Shown here one piece after another: positions 36,188-45,197 of a stretch of 64,000 bases of DNA. Below the pieces are notes generated by a model. That model was not told the origin of the DNA and made no database searches. It was given only the letters and a program-made list of their open reading frames with translations. The DNA lies in assembly GCF_040373385.1 (NCBI RefSeq), contig NZ_JBDXXH010000009.1, positions 124,001 through 188,000 of the forward strand. Direction: 5' to 3'. The translations under genes and the position numbers were made by a program. The DNA is from Nitratidesulfovibrio sp. (GTDB taxonomy: Bacteria > Desulfobacterota > Desulfovibrionia > Desulfovibrionales > Desulfovibrionaceae). How positions within the stretch are numbered: the first letter of the stretch is position 1; each line of letters opens with the position of its first letter.

Positions 36188-36986
36188 CGGGGATGGTGGG
36201 TGGCCGATTTCGCAACTGCGCGTTCTCTTGTGGGGCAGGGTGCGCGCAGGGGTGTTTTTTTGCTTGTCACCCCGCCCCACGCATGGCACACAAGGCCCGA
36301 ACGACAGCCTTCCAGCCCGCGCCCGCCTAGGGCGCGCGGCCAGTCCCCGACCCGGCGCATGGCGTCACTTGCCGACGCCATTTCATGACGCCACTTCATG
36401 CCCCCCCCATGAGGGAAGACGAACGCATGATACGCTGCTCGCAGGTCATCCTTTCATCCCGGCCAGTGCACCGGGTGCGCAATCTGGGGCTTCGCCGCTC
36501 CGGAAACGCCCGAACGCCCGTGGCCGGCGATGCCGGCCCCTCGGCCCCTGCGCATCGGTAGCCGGCGCGCCCTGCATCCCGTGGCGTAGCGATTCGTCCC
36601 CATCCATTCCCCGAAGCCTTGCCGTGCCGGTTTCCGGTGCGATGCGCCCCGGCGCACCCGCACTGCCCGCGCCGCGTCCCCGTGCACACCCTGTGGTGGC
36701 ATGTGGCGGGGGCGGTGGCTGCATGCGGCACCCGGCCCGCAGCGCCGGAAGGCATGGGGACGCATTTTCCGGAATCACGCATCACAGACTGTGCGGCATG
36801 GGCCGCGACATGGCCCGGCAGTCCGGACTAACAGCCGGACTGGCATCCGGACCCAAATGCGGCCCTGCATGTGGACGGTGCCAGTCGCTGCCGCCATGCA
36901 GCGCACCCGGTCTCCCGATCTCCCTGTTTCATGGTTCGCAGGATTCCGGGGGCAGCCCCCGACAGAGAGCATACCAAGAGGCGACG
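36188..36986. other. Long gap before potA
   Basis: About 800 bases with no supported gene. An 8-bp inverted repeat (CAGTCCGG 36819-36826, CCGGACTG 36835-36842, loop 8) lies 145 bases before potA. The long in-frame extension of potA through this gap is GC-rich and shows no family sequence. The potA promoter should be here, but no clear -35/-10 was seen. Confidence 0.5.
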
Positions 36987-38186
36987 ATGGCAGAACAGGA
37001 TCACATCATCGAGTTGCGCGGCGTCACCAAGACGTTCGAAGACACCGTGGCGCTCGATTCCATAGACCTCACCATCCGCAACGGCGAGTTCCTGACCCTG
37101 CTGGGGCCGTCGGGCTGCGGCAAGACCACCATCCTGCGCCTGCTCTCGGGCTTCGAGCAGCCCACGGCGGGCGAGGTGCGCATCAACGGCCAGGTGGTCA
37201 ACCGCGTGCCCCCGGAACAGCGCCAGGTGAACACCGTATTCCAGAACTACGCGCTGTTTCCGCACATGACCGTGCGCGACAACGTGGCCTTCGGGCTGAA
37301 GATGCAGGGCGTGGCGGCGGACGAAACGGCCCGCCGCGTGCTGGATGCCCTGCGCATGGTGCATCTGGAAAACTTCGCCGACCGCAAGCCGCGCCAGCTT
37401 TCCGGCGGGCAGCAGCAGCGCGTGGCCATTGCCCGCGCGGTCATCAACAACCCGCTGGTGCTCCTGCTGGACGAGCCGTTCAGCGCGCTGGACTTCAAGC
37501 TGCGCAAACAGATGCAACTGGAAATCAAGCACTTGCAGCGGCAGCTCGGCATCACCTTCGTGTTCGTCACCCACGATCAGGAAGAGGCCTTCGCCATGTC
37601 CGACCGGGTGGTGGTGATGAATGAGGGCCGCATAGAGCAGATCGGCGCGCCCAAGGAAATCTACGAGGAACCCGCCAACATGTACGTGGCGCGCTTCGTG
37701 GGCGACATCAACGCGCTGCCGGGCCGCATCGACGCCGTGCGGCTGGACTGGTCCGCCGCGCCGGGCACCCCGCTGGCCCCGCCCGCGCCGGGCACGCCGG
37801 AGCACGGCGCCCTGCCGCCGGACCTGAAGCCCGGCGAACACCTGTACGACGCCACCGTGGGCGGCACGGTGTTTCCGGTGCGCTCGCCCCGCAGGCTGGC
37901 CCCCGGCGATGCGGTGCAGGTGCTGTTGCGGCCGGAGGACTTGCGCATCGACCGCATTGCGGTTGAGGAAACCCCCGACTGGCCGCACCTGTGGGGCCGC
38001 ATCGAGGAATCGGTGTACAAGGGTGCCACGGTGGACCTTGTCATCACCCTGGACGACGGGCAGCGCCTGATGGCGGCGGAGTTCTTCAACGAGGACGACG
38101 AGGACATCAACTACAACCCCGGCGAGCGCGTTGCCGTAAGCTGGGTGGACGGATGGGAGGTACTGCTGCCCGATGACGCAGCGTAG
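36987..38186 (+). CDS. potA: Spermidine/putrescine ABC transporter ATPase
   Basis: A 399-residue PotA-type ATPase. Walker A GPSGCGKT (about 36-43), Q-loop [10 protein letters not shown], signature LSGGQQQR (about 137-144), Walker [13 protein letters not shown], switch His VTHDQEEA. The C-terminal TOBE region (about 245-399) carries a Pro-rich loop. ATG 36987 has AAGAGGCG just before it. Hydrolyses ATP to drive polyamine uptake through PotB and PotC. First gene of a tight operon: its end overlaps potB by 14 bases. Confidence 0.92.
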   Translation: MAEQDHIIELRGVTKTFEDTVALDSIDLTIRNGEFLTLLGPSGCGKTTILRLLSGFEQPTAGEVRINGQVVNRVPPEQRQVNTVFQNYALFPHMTVRDNVAFGLKMQGVAADETARRVLDALRMVHLENFADRKPRQLSGGQQQRVAIARAVINNPLVLLLDEPFSALDFKLRKQMQLEIKHLQRQLGITFVFVTHDQEEAFAMSDRVVVMNEGRIEQIGAPKEIYEEPANMYVARFVGDINALPGRIDAVRLDWSAAPGTPLAPPAPGTPEHGALPPDLKPGEHLYDATVGGTVFPVRSPRRLAPGDAVQVLLRPEDLRIDRIAVEETPDWPHLWGRIEESVYKGATVDLVITLDDGQRLMAAEFFNEDDEDINYNPGERVAVSWVDGWEVLLPDDAA

Positions 38187-39132
38187 ACCCTTCCGCACTG
38201 CCAGCATCGCCGTTGTCTGGTTGTGGCTGGGGCTGTTCGCCCTGTTGCCCAACCTCGGCCTGTTGCTGGTCACCTTTCTGGAGCGGGGCGAATCGGACTT
38301 CGTGAGCCTGGTGTTCACGTGGGACAACTACGCCCGCCTTGCCGACCCGGTGTTCATCAGGATACTGGGCGAATCGCTGTGGCTGGCCGCCGCCAGCACC
38401 CTGGTGTGCCTGCTGATCGGCTATCCGTTCGCCTACGCCGTGGCCACGGCCCGGCGCGGGCTGCGGCCATGGCTGCTGCTGCTGGTGGTCATTCCGTTCT
38501 GGACCAATTCGCTCATCCGCACCTATGCGCTGATCATCATCCTGAAGTCGCAGGGCCTCGCCTCCGACGTGCTGCTGGCGCTGGGGCTGGTCAACGAGCC
38601 GGTGTCGTTCATGTACGGCGATTTCGCCGTGTTCACGGGGCTTACCTACACGTTGCTGCCGTTCATGATCCTGCCGCTGTACGCATCCATCGAAAAGCTG
38701 GACAAGCGGCTGCTGGACGCGGCCAAGGACCTGGGGGCCAGCAGCCTGCGCGCCTTCTGGCACGTTACCCTGCCGCTGACCCTGCCGGGCATCGTGGCCG
38801 GGTGCATGCTGGTGTTCCTGCCCTCGCTGGGGTGTTTCTACATTCCGGAAATCCTGGGCGGGGCCAAGAGCATGCTCATCGGCAACTTCATCAAGAACCA
38901 GTTCCTGGTGGCGCGCGACTGGCCGCTGGGCGCCGCCGCCAGCACCATCATGACCGCGCTGCTGGTGCTGATGATCATCGGCTACTGGCTCAGCAACCGC
39001 CGGGTCGCCCTGCGCGAGCGCAAGGGCGCGGACACCGGGGCTGCCACTGCGGGCCGTACGCCCGACGGTATGCACGGAGAGGGCGAAGCCGGTGGCGACG
39101 GCATGGCGCACGGTGCGCGGGGGAGGGCGTAG
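38173..39132 (+). CDS. potB: Spermidine/putrescine ABC permease, PotB-type
   Basis: A 319-residue inner-membrane protein with six TMs and the permease EAA loop (LLDAAKDLGASSLRAFWHVTLPLTLPGI). The order after PotA and before PotC matches the pot operon. A 40-residue Gly/Ala-rich cytoplasmic tail follows the last TM. Confidence 0.92.
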   Translation: MTQRRPFRTASIAVVWLWLGLFALLPNLGLLLVTFLERGESDFVSLVFTWDNYARLADPVFIRILGESLWLAAASTLVCLLIGYPFAYAVATARRGLRPWLLLLVVIPFWTNSLIRTYALIIILKSQGLASDVLLALGLVNEPVSFMYGDFAVFTGLTYTLLPFMILPLYASIEKLDKRLLDAAKDLGASSLRAFWHVTLPLTLPGIVAGCMLVFLPSLGCFYIPEILGGAKSMLIGNFIKNQFLVARDWPLGAAASTIMTALLVLMIIGYWLSNRRVALRERKGADTGAATAGRTPDGMHGEGEAGGDGMAHGARGRA

Positions 39133-39133
39133 G

Positions 39134-39907
39134 ATGAAGCTGCGCACCCTGCGTACCTGCCTGGTCTGGCTGGTCTATGCCTTCCTGTACGTGCCCATCC
39201 TGGTGGTCATCGTCTATTCCTTCAACGATGCGCGCTACACCACGGAATGGAAGGGCTTCACCCTGAAGTGGTATTCCGCCCTGGCCGCCAACGGCCCGCT
39301 GGTGGACGCCGCGCTCAACTCGCTGTCCGTGGCCACCCTGGCCGCCACCATCGCCACGGTGCTGGGCACGCTGGCGGCCATCTGCATCCGGCGCTACCGT
39401 TTTCCGGGGCGCAAGGTGCTGCATGGCTGCATCTACGTGCTGACCGTGTCGCCGGACATCGTCATGGGCATCTCGCTGCTCATCTTCTTCATCGCCATGG
39501 GGGTGCAGCTGGGCTTCTGGACGCTGCTGGTCGCCCATGTCACCCTGGCGCTGCCCTTCGTCACCGTGACGGTGCTGGCGCGCCTGGCCGAGTTCGACGA
39601 ACAGCTCATCGAGGCCGCGCGCGACCTTGGCGCGTCGGAGTGGCGGGCCTTCCGCCATGTGCTGCTGCCCTTGGCCGCGCCCGCCGTGGCGGCGGGGTGG
39701 CTGCTGTCGTTCACCCTGTCCATGGACGACGTGCTGGTGAGCTTTTTCGTCACCGGCCCCACCTTCGAGGTGCTGCCCCTGCGCGTCTATTCCATGGTAC
39801 GCCTTGGCGTGAAGCCGGACATCAACGCCCTGTCGGCGGTAATGTTCACGGTAACCATAGTGCTGGTGCTGCTGGCACAAACCCTTACCAGGACGAGGAG
39901 GAAATGA
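39134..39907 (+). CDS. potC: Spermidine/putrescine ABC permease, PotC-type
   Basis: A 257-residue inner-membrane protein with six TMs, PotC-type EAA loop (LIEAARDLGASEWRAFRHVLLPLAAPAV) and SFTLSMDDVLVSFFVTGP near the end. ATG 39134 follows the potB stop by 1 base, with GGAGGG just inside potB. The end overlaps potD as ATGATG/TGA. Confidence 0.92.
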   Translation: MKLRTLRTCLVWLVYAFLYVPILVVIVYSFNDARYTTEWKGFTLKWYSALAANGPLVDAALNSLSVATLAATIATVLGTLAAICIRRYRFPGRKVLHGCIYVLTVSPDIVMGISLLIFFIAMGVQLGFWTLLVAHVTLALPFVTVTVLARLAEFDEQLIEAARDLGASEWRAFRHVLLPLAAPAVAAGWLLSFTLSMDDVLVSFFVTGPTFEVLPLRVYSMVRLGVKPDINALSAVMFTVTIVLVLLAQTLTRTRRK

Positions 39908-40983
39908 TGCGCACGAAGCTGCACGCGGCCCGCGCCGCGCTGGTGATGGTGGGCCTTGCCCTGGCGGTGCTGGCGGCGACGCTGTTCGCGGGCCCCGCCG
40001 TGGCGGCGGAAGAAAAGGTGCTGCACGTCTACAACTGGTCGGAATACGTGCCCCAGTCGGTGCTTGACCGGTTCACCAAGGAGACGGGCATCAAGGTGGT
40101 GTACACCACCTACGAATCCAACGAGGCCATGTACGCCAAGATCAAGCTGCTGAAGGGCGTGGGCTACGACGTGATCGTGCCGTCCACCTACTTCATCTCC
40201 ATGATGCGCGACGATGGTCTGCTGGCCAAGATCGACAAGACCAGGCTGAAGAATTTCAAGAACCTTTCGCCCAAGGTGCTGGACCAGCCGTTCGACCCGG
40301 GCAACGAATATTCCGTGCCCTACATGTGGGGCTCGTCGGGGCTGATGGTGAACAAGAAGGTGGTGGACCCGGCCTCCATCACCAGTTGGAACGACCTGAA
40401 CCGTCCCGAATTCGCGGGCAAGGTCATCCTGTCCGACGACCAGCGCGATTCTCTGGGCGTGGCCCTGAAGGCGCTGGGCTACTCGGTGAACTCCACCAAG
40501 GAAGCCGAAATCAAGGCCGCCTACGACTGGCTGAAGAAGCTGCTGCCCGCCGTGCGCGTGTTCGACGTGACCGCCAGCAAGCAGGCCTTCATCAGTGAGG
40601 AAGTGGCCGCCGGGCTGATCTGGAACGGCGATGCCTACATCGCCGCCAGCGAGAACAAGAACCTGGTGTACGTCTACCCCAAGGAAGGCGTGCCCCTTTG
40701 GGTGGACAGCCTGGCCATTCCCGTGGGCGCCAAGCACAAGGACAACGCCCACAAGTTCATCGACTTTCTGCTGCGGCCCGAAGTGGCCAAGGAATGCGTG
40801 GAGGAATACAACTATTCCACCCCCAACGTGGCCACGCAGAAGATCCTTGCGCCCGAACTGGCCAAGAGCCGCATCACCTCGCCGAGTGACGCGGACCTGA
40901 AGAACGCCGAGTTCACCAACAGCGTGGGCAACGCGCTGGAGATCTACGAAAAGTATTGGGAGATGCTGAAGACGGGCAGCTAG
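39904..40983 (+). CDS. potD: Spermidine/putrescine periplasmic binding protein
   Basis: A 359-residue PotD/PotF-type binding protein. A signal peptide of about 36 residues ends AVAAEE; the mature part starts with the family motif LHVYNWSEYVPQSVLDRFTKETG. Further signatures are YDVIVPSTYFISMM and VPYMWGSSGLMVN, and an Asp/Trp-rich ligand site (LIWNGDAY, PLWVDSLAIP). GAGGAGGAA precedes ATG 39904. Captures polyamine for PotBC. A strong terminator follows. Confidence 0.94.
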   Translation: MMRTKLHAARAALVMVGLALAVLAATLFAGPAVAAEEKVLHVYNWSEYVPQSVLDRFTKETGIKVVYTTYESNEAMYAKIKLLKGVGYDVIVPSTYFISMMRDDGLLAKIDKTRLKNFKNLSPKVLDQPFDPGNEYSVPYMWGSSGLMVNKKVVDPASITSWNDLNRPEFAGKVILSDDQRDSLGVALKALGYSVNSTKEAEIKAAYDWLKKLLPAVRVFDVTASKQAFISEEVAAGLIWNGDAYIAASENKNLVYVYPKEGVPLWVDSLAIPVGAKHKDNAHKFIDFLLRPEVAKECVEEYNYSTPNVATQKILAPELAKSRITSPSDADLKNAEFTNSVGNALEIYEKYWEMLKTGS

Positions 40984-41008
40984 CCCGGTTTTCTGCATCC
41001 GGTCGTTT

Positions 41009-41051
41009 CCCGCCCCTCGCCGCCTGTTCGGCGAGGGGCGGGATTTTTTTT
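41009..41051 (+). terminator. Strong terminator of the pot operon
   Basis: A 14-bp perfect stem (41009-41022 with 41029-41042), 6-base loop, then A and eight T. Confidence 0.9.
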
Positions 41052-41297
41052 GTGCCGGGTGCGCGGGGGCGGGGACGATCACCGGTCATGCCTCCAGACA
41101 GTGGCAGGAACGCCTGGGCCTTGCTGCTGGCGGGTTGCGGGCTTTTCTTACCGATACGGAGCCATACGAACCACGGCGAACGACAGGGTGCGGCGTTGCG
41201 GTGCCAGCGGAGTCGGGTGAGGCAGAAATATTGCCAGATGCTGTGTGTAGTCGTCATGTACGCGGCGTGTTGAGCATGCAGGAAGTGTTGTTGTGTC

Positions 41298-41355
41298 TTT
41301 CATGGCATAATCATGCATTCCGGAATGCGACGGAAATGCATTCTATGTCATGAAA
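41298..41355. promoter_or_regulatory. Large dyad upstream of the tungsten oxidoreductase gene
   Basis: Outer arms TTTCATGGCATA (41298-41309) and TATGTCATGAAA (41344-41355) match at 11 of 12 positions. Between them is a 14-bp perfect palindrome GCATTCCGGAATGC (41315-41328) and two direct copies of ATGCATTC (41313, 41336). A TTGACA follows at 41364. Likely operator cluster or structured leader; no regulator is named. The remaining parts of the 616-base gap (41052-41297, 41370-41599) show no gene. Confidence 0.5.
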
Positions 41356-41599
41356 GGCATAAATTGACACGCATGGATGCTGTAAATAGTCAGAGTGAAG
41401 GCAGGTGTTGCGTCACGCCTGTACGCAACGGGGCGCCGCGCGGGCGACAGCCTTTCGTCCGCGCGTCCCGTTCTGGTGTTGCAGATGTGGTGTTGTCGGC
41501 CATGCGGCCGTGTGCGTTCGCGCGCAGGCAAGGCGCATGGCGTGGTGGCGTTGCCGGTTTGCGGCGCGCGCCTGTCCTTACACAGCAACGGAGGCTGAC

Positions 41600-43327
41600 A
41601 TGGCGAAATTCATACGCATTGACATGGGTTCGAAGACGGCGGAGATCGGGGCGTGTCCCGAAAAGTATGCCGGGCTTGCGGGGCGCGGCCTGACATCCAT
41701 GTTCATCGCGGACGAGGTGAAGCCCACCTGCCATCCCCTTGGCAAGTACAACAAGCTGGTCTTCGCCCCCGGTTTTCTCACCGGCACCAGCGCGGTCAAC
41801 TCCGGTCGCATTTCCTGCGGGGCCAAAAGCCCCCTCACCGGCGGCATCAAGGAAAGCAACAGCGGCGGCAGCTTTTCGCAGAAGATGGCCCGTCTGGACA
41901 TCAAGGCCCTGGTGTTCGAAGGCCTGCCCACGGACGGCAAATACGTCGTGGTCAAGGTGGACAAGGACGGCGTGACCTTTGACGAGGCCCCCGCCGAAAT
42001 CATGGGCGCGGGCAACTATGACGCCATCAAGGTGTTGCAGGACAAGTACGGCCCCAAGGTGGGCGTTGCGCTCATCGGCCCGGCGGGCGAGATGCGCCTG
42101 ACCGCCGCCAACATTTCTTTCGCCGATCCGGAAGGCAACATCCGCAGCGCCGGGCGCGGCGGGCTGGGGGCCGTCATGGGGTCCAAAGGGATCAAGGCGG
42201 TGGTCATCGACGATGCGGGCGCAACCGCCGTCCCCATCGCCAGGCCCGAGGAATTCAAGAGCGCGGCCAAACGCTTCGCCAATGCCCTGACCACCCACCC
42301 CGTCACCGGTCAGGGCTTGCCCAAGTACGGCACCAACGTGCTGGTGAACATCCTGAACGAAGCGGGCGGCCTGCCCACGGAAAACTTCCGCCGGGGCCGC
42401 AACGAGTGGGCCAACAACATCGGCGGCGAAACCATGGCCGCCACCATCGAGGAACGCGGAGGCAAGACCACCCACGGCTGCCATGCCGGGTGCGTCATCC
42501 GCTGTTCGCAGCACTACGTGGACAAGCAGGGCAAGTACATCACCAGCGGTTTCGAGTATGAAACCATCTGGGCGCTGGGGGCGGACGCCGCCATTGACGA
42601 TCTGGACACCATCGCCTACGCTGACCGCGAGTACGACGAGGTGGGCATCGACTCCATCGAAACCTCGGTGGCCGTGGCCGTGGCCATGGACGCGGGGGTC
42701 ATCCCGTGGGGCGATGCCAAGGCCGCGCTGGATTTGATCAAGGAAATTCGCCAGGGCACCCCGCTTGGCCGCATTCTGGGGAGCGGCGCCGCAGCCGTGG
42801 GCCAGATGTACGGGCTTACCCGGGTGCCGGTGGTGAAGAACCAGGCCATCCCCGCCTACGATCCGCGCGCGGTGAAGGGCGTGGGCCTGACGTACGCCAC
42901 CACGCCCATGGGCGCGGACCACACCGCCGGGTACGCCGTGGCCACCAACATCCTGCGCGTGGGCGGCTTTGTCGACCCGCTGGGCAAGGACGGGCAGGTG
43001 GAGCTTTCGCGCAACCTGCAAATCGCCACCGCCGCCGTGGACTCCACCGGCATGTGCCTGTTCATCGCCTTCGCCATCCTGGACATTCCCGACGGGTTCA
43101 ACGCGCTGGTCGACATGATCAATGCGCGCTACGATCTGTCCCTGACCGGCGACGACGTGACCGCCCTCGGCACGGCCATCCTGAAGGCCGAACTGGACTT
43201 CAACCGCCGCGCCGGGTTCACCAGCGCGCACGACCGGCTGCCCGAGTTCTTCGAAGAGCCGTGCCCCCCGCACAACACCGTGTGGGACTTCACGGACGAG
43301 GAAATCGACAGCGTGCTGGCCTTCTAG
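41600..43327 (+). CDS. aor: Tungsten-type aldehyde:ferredoxin oxidoreductase
   Basis: A 575-residue AOR-family enzyme that oxidises aldehydes to acids with ferredoxin, using a bis-tungstopterin and a 4Fe-4S cluster. Signatures: MAKFIRIDMGSK start, SGRGLTSMF and SGRISCGAKSPLTGGI (pterin contact), RGGLGAVMGSKGIKAV, cluster cysteines Cys294, Cys298, Cys302 (GCHAGCVIRC) and a fourth in EEPCPP. GGAGG lies five bases before ATG 41600. Next to MoaD-type genes and a HesA-type gene, which fits dedicated pterin-cofactor sulfuration. Tungsten rather than molybdenum is inferred from the family. Confidence 0.92.
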   Translation: MAKFIRIDMGSKTAEIGACPEKYAGLAGRGLTSMFIADEVKPTCHPLGKYNKLVFAPGFLTGTSAVNSGRISCGAKSPLTGGIKESNSGGSFSQKMARLDIKALVFEGLPTDGKYVVVKVDKDGVTFDEAPAEIMGAGNYDAIKVLQDKYGPKVGVALIGPAGEMRLTAANISFADPEGNIRSAGRGGLGAVMGSKGIKAVVIDDAGATAVPIARPEEFKSAAKRFANALTTHPVTGQGLPKYGTNVLVNILNEAGGLPTENFRRGRNEWANNIGGETMAATIEERGGKTTHGCHAGCVIRCSQHYVDKQGKYITSGFEYETIWALGADAAIDDLDTIAYADREYDEVGIDSIETSVAVAVAMDAGVIPWGDAKAALDLIKEIRQGTPLGRILGSGAAAVGQMYGLTRVPVVKNQAIPAYDPRAVKGVGLTYATTPMGADHTAGYAVATNILRVGGFVDPLGKDGQVELSRNLQIATAAVDSTGMCLFIAFAILDIPDGFNALVDMINARYDLSLTGDDVTALGTAILKAELDFNRRAGFTSAHDRLPEFFEEPCPPHNTVWDFTDEEIDSVLAF

Positions 43328-43337
43328 CGACACGCAG

Positions 43338-43372
43338 CCGCGTGGTCGCCCCTTGGGGGGGCGGCCACGCGG
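43338..43372 (+). terminator. Hairpin between aor and moaD
   Basis: A stem of about 15 bp (CCGCGTGG with CCACGCGG, then CGCCCC with GGGGCG) lies 10 bases after the aor stop. No T-run follows, so it is more likely an mRNA-processing or stabilising structure that sets aor apart from the downstream genes. Confidence 0.45.
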
Positions 43373-43395
43373 CATGACGGGAAAGCGGACCAACC

Positions 43396-43623
43396 ATGCA
43401 TATCACCGTGAAATGCTACGCCACGCTGCAACGCTTCCAGCCAACGGGCGGGGAGGATTTTTCCCTGCGCGAGGGCGGAACCGTGCTCGACGTGGTGCTG
43501 GCCCTGGGCATCGCGCCGGAAGACGTGGCGGTGATCTTCGTCAACGGCCTGCATGCCCCCATGGACAAGGTCCTTGCCGAAGACGACCGGCTGGGACTGT
43601 TCCCGGCCGTGGGAGGCGGGTAG
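43396..43623 (+). CDS. moaD: MoaD/ThiS-type sulfur carrier
   Basis: A 75-residue ubiquitin-fold protein ending in the functional Gly-Gly (AVGGG). Sequence style: MHITVKCYATLQRF at the first strand, GTVLDVVLALGIAPEDVAVIFVNG, and LAEDDRLGLFP. Its C-terminus is activated by an E1-like enzyme and carries sulfur for pterin-dithiolene formation. The downstream HesA-type gene is the obvious activating candidate. Confidence 0.88.
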   Translation: MHITVKCYATLQRFQPTGGEDFSLREGGTVLDVVLALGIAPEDVAVIFVNGLHAPMDKVLAEDDRLGLFPAVGGG

Positions 43624-43641
43624 GCACAGGGCGGAGGAACC

Positions 43642-44007
43642 ATGCCGGACAATGCGAACGGTCGCGAGGCGATCGGACGAAACCACGCGGGAGACGGGAC
43701 GGACGGGGAGAACGGGGAAGACGCCGCGCAGGACACCATAGAACTGCGGGCCTTCATGGGGCTTGCGGAGCTGTTCCGCCAGCGCGGCTGGTCCGTACCT
43801 TTGCCGGTGCGCGTCCATCCGGGCACCACGGGGCCGGAACTGTTGCGTCAGCTCGACATCGCCTCGGAGCAGGTGGAGGTGGTCTTCGTCAACGGCAAGG
43901 CGGTCAGCCCGGATCTTGCCGTGATGTCCGGCGGAGACAGAGTGGCGCTGGCGCCGCCCGGCGTTCCTGGGCCGTACCGGGTGCTGCTGGGTTTTCGCAA
44001 GATGTAG
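43642..44007 (+). CDS. MoaD-like ubiquitin-fold protein without C-terminal Gly-Gly
   Basis: A 121-residue protein. The first 32 residues are polar (Asn/Gly/Asp-rich). Residues 33-121 resemble MoaD/ThiS: IELRAFMGLAELFRQRGW, PVRVHPGTTGPELLRQLDI, VEVVFVNGKAV, and GDRVALAPPG. It ends LLGFRKM, not Gly-Gly, so it cannot be adenylated or thiocarboxylated in the usual way. GGAGGAACC directly before the ATG supports expression. Position right after moaD suggests a structural or inhibitory partner in cofactor assembly, but that is inference. Confidence 0.75.
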   Translation: MPDNANGREAIGRNHAGDGTDGENGEDAAQDTIELRAFMGLAELFRQRGWSVPLPVRVHPGTTGPELLRQLDIASEQVEVVFVNGKAVSPDLAVMSGGDRVALAPPGVPGPYRVLLGFRKM

Positions 44008-44134
44008 GATGTCCGGAGGGGCATCCGGCCCGTGGCGGCATCCGCCGCGCAGCGGCTCTGGGGGTTGCCGTCGGCAGAAGCCGGGCCGCACCAACCGTCC
44101 ATCAGCCCCGCACCTTACGGTGGCGGGGCTTTTT
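44008..44134 (+). promoter_or_regulatory. Structured leader with terminator before hesA-like gene
   Basis: After the second MoaD-like gene a GC-rich region can fold as outer stem GGCCCG/CGGGCC enclosing a GGCGG-CAT-CCGCC hairpin and a TGCCG/CGGCA element. It ends in a terminator hairpin (44104-44130, one bulge) followed by TTTTT (44130-44134). The hesA-type ribosome-binding site lies about 85 bases further on. The layout resembles transcription attenuation, but it could simply be the moaD terminator. Confidence 0.5.
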
Positions 44135-44230
44135 GTTTACATGTCCCTGAAGGCATGGCCGGAATCCCAGCACATGCCGGACGCGGCGCATGCCCGTCCC
44201 AAGGCCACCTTATTTCTTAAGGATATCTCC

Positions 44231-45106
44231 ATGGGTTCTTCCGACATGCTGCGCCAAGCGCTGGAGCGGGCCGCCGTGCCCGGCGCCCTGTCCGACGGCA
44301 CGCCGGTGCGGATGCTTGCGCATGGCGCGGCGGCGGCCATCGCCCGGCAGTCAGGCGCAGGCCTGCGCCATGTCGAAATCGCGGCGCTGGAGCAGGGGCT
44401 GGTTCCGGAACGCTACTTGCGCAACTTCACCACGCTGGATTGCGCGGGACAGGCCCGGCTGCTGGGCACCCGCGTGGCCCTGGTGGGGCTGGGCGGCCTT
44501 GGCGGGCACATTCTGGATGGGTTGGCCCGGATGGGCGTCGGGCATATTCGGGTGGCGGACAACGATGTGTTCGAGCCCACCAACCTGAACCGCCAGTTGC
44601 TGGCCACGGAAGCGGAACTCGGCGTGTCCAAGGCGGACGCTGCCGCCCGCCGCGTGGCACAGGTGAACCCCGCCGTGGAACTGGACGTGCACCGGGGCAG
44701 GCTGGAAGGGGCGGACTTTGCGCGGTTCTATGCGGGCGCGGACGTGGCCATCGACGCGCTGGGGGGCGTGGCGTTTCGTCCTGCTGCCGAGGCCGGGGCC
44801 GCCGCAGCAGGTGTGCCGCTGATCGCCGCCAGCGTGGCCGGGTGGACGGCCATGGTGGCCACGGCCTTGCCCGGCGAACGCGGGCTGGCCGGAATGTTCT
44901 TTCCGCACGGGCAGTCGGCGGCAACCCCGGCGGAAGACGTGCTGGGCTGCCAGCCCCCGGCCTTGTTGGTGGCGGCAGGTCTGGTGCTGTCCGAGGCGGT
45001 GCGGCTGGCGCTGGGCCAGCCCCCGCGACTGGGCGGTCCCCATGGCCGGCTGGCCGTGGTGGACCTGTCGACGGTCAGCCTCGACCGGCTGTCGCTGCGG
45101 GGGTAG
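44231..45106 (+). CDS. HesA/MoeB/ThiF-family E1-like adenylyltransferase
   Basis: A 291-residue protein. An N-terminal helical part (1-70) is followed by the ThiF fold: nucleotide loop VALVGLGGLGGHI (about 82-94), ADNDVFEPTNLNRQL, SKADAAARRVAQVNP, then IDALGG. The zinc-binding CxxC pairs of MoeB and the conserved catalytic-cysteine segment are not seen (GLAGMFFPHG occupies the place). So it may adenylate the MoaD C-terminus without forming the thioester. AAGGATATCTCC precedes ATG 44231. Downstream of aor and moaD, fitting a tungstopterin route. Confidence 0.85.
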   Translation: MGSSDMLRQALERAAVPGALSDGTPVRMLAHGAAAAIARQSGAGLRHVEIAALEQGLVPERYLRNFTTLDCAGQARLLGTRVALVGLGGLGGHILDGLARMGVGHIRVADNDVFEPTNLNRQLLATEAELGVSKADAAARRVAQVNPAVELDVHRGRLEGADFARFYAGADVAIDALGGVAFRPAAEAGAAAAGVPLIAASVAGWTAMVATALPGERGLAGMFFPHGQSAATPAEDVLGCQPPALLVAAGLVLSEAVRLALGQPPRLGGPHGRLAVVDLSTVSLDRLSLRG

Positions 45107-45197
45107 CCGGACGTGGAAATACACTGTCCGCATGCCTGGGCCCACGGGCAGTGGCGTTGTCTGGCCGGGCCGTGTCGGCAGGGGGCGGGCAAAACCG

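Noticed and set aside
34118..36289. 723-codon open frame antisense to aroE and the deacetylase gene
   Set aside because: Low-complexity shadow sequence; both sense genes have clear catalytic motifs.
36188..36986. Extension of potA through the upstream gap
   Set aside because: The added 280 residues are unlike any ABC ATPase; ATG 36987 has a ribosome-binding site and starts the domain directly.
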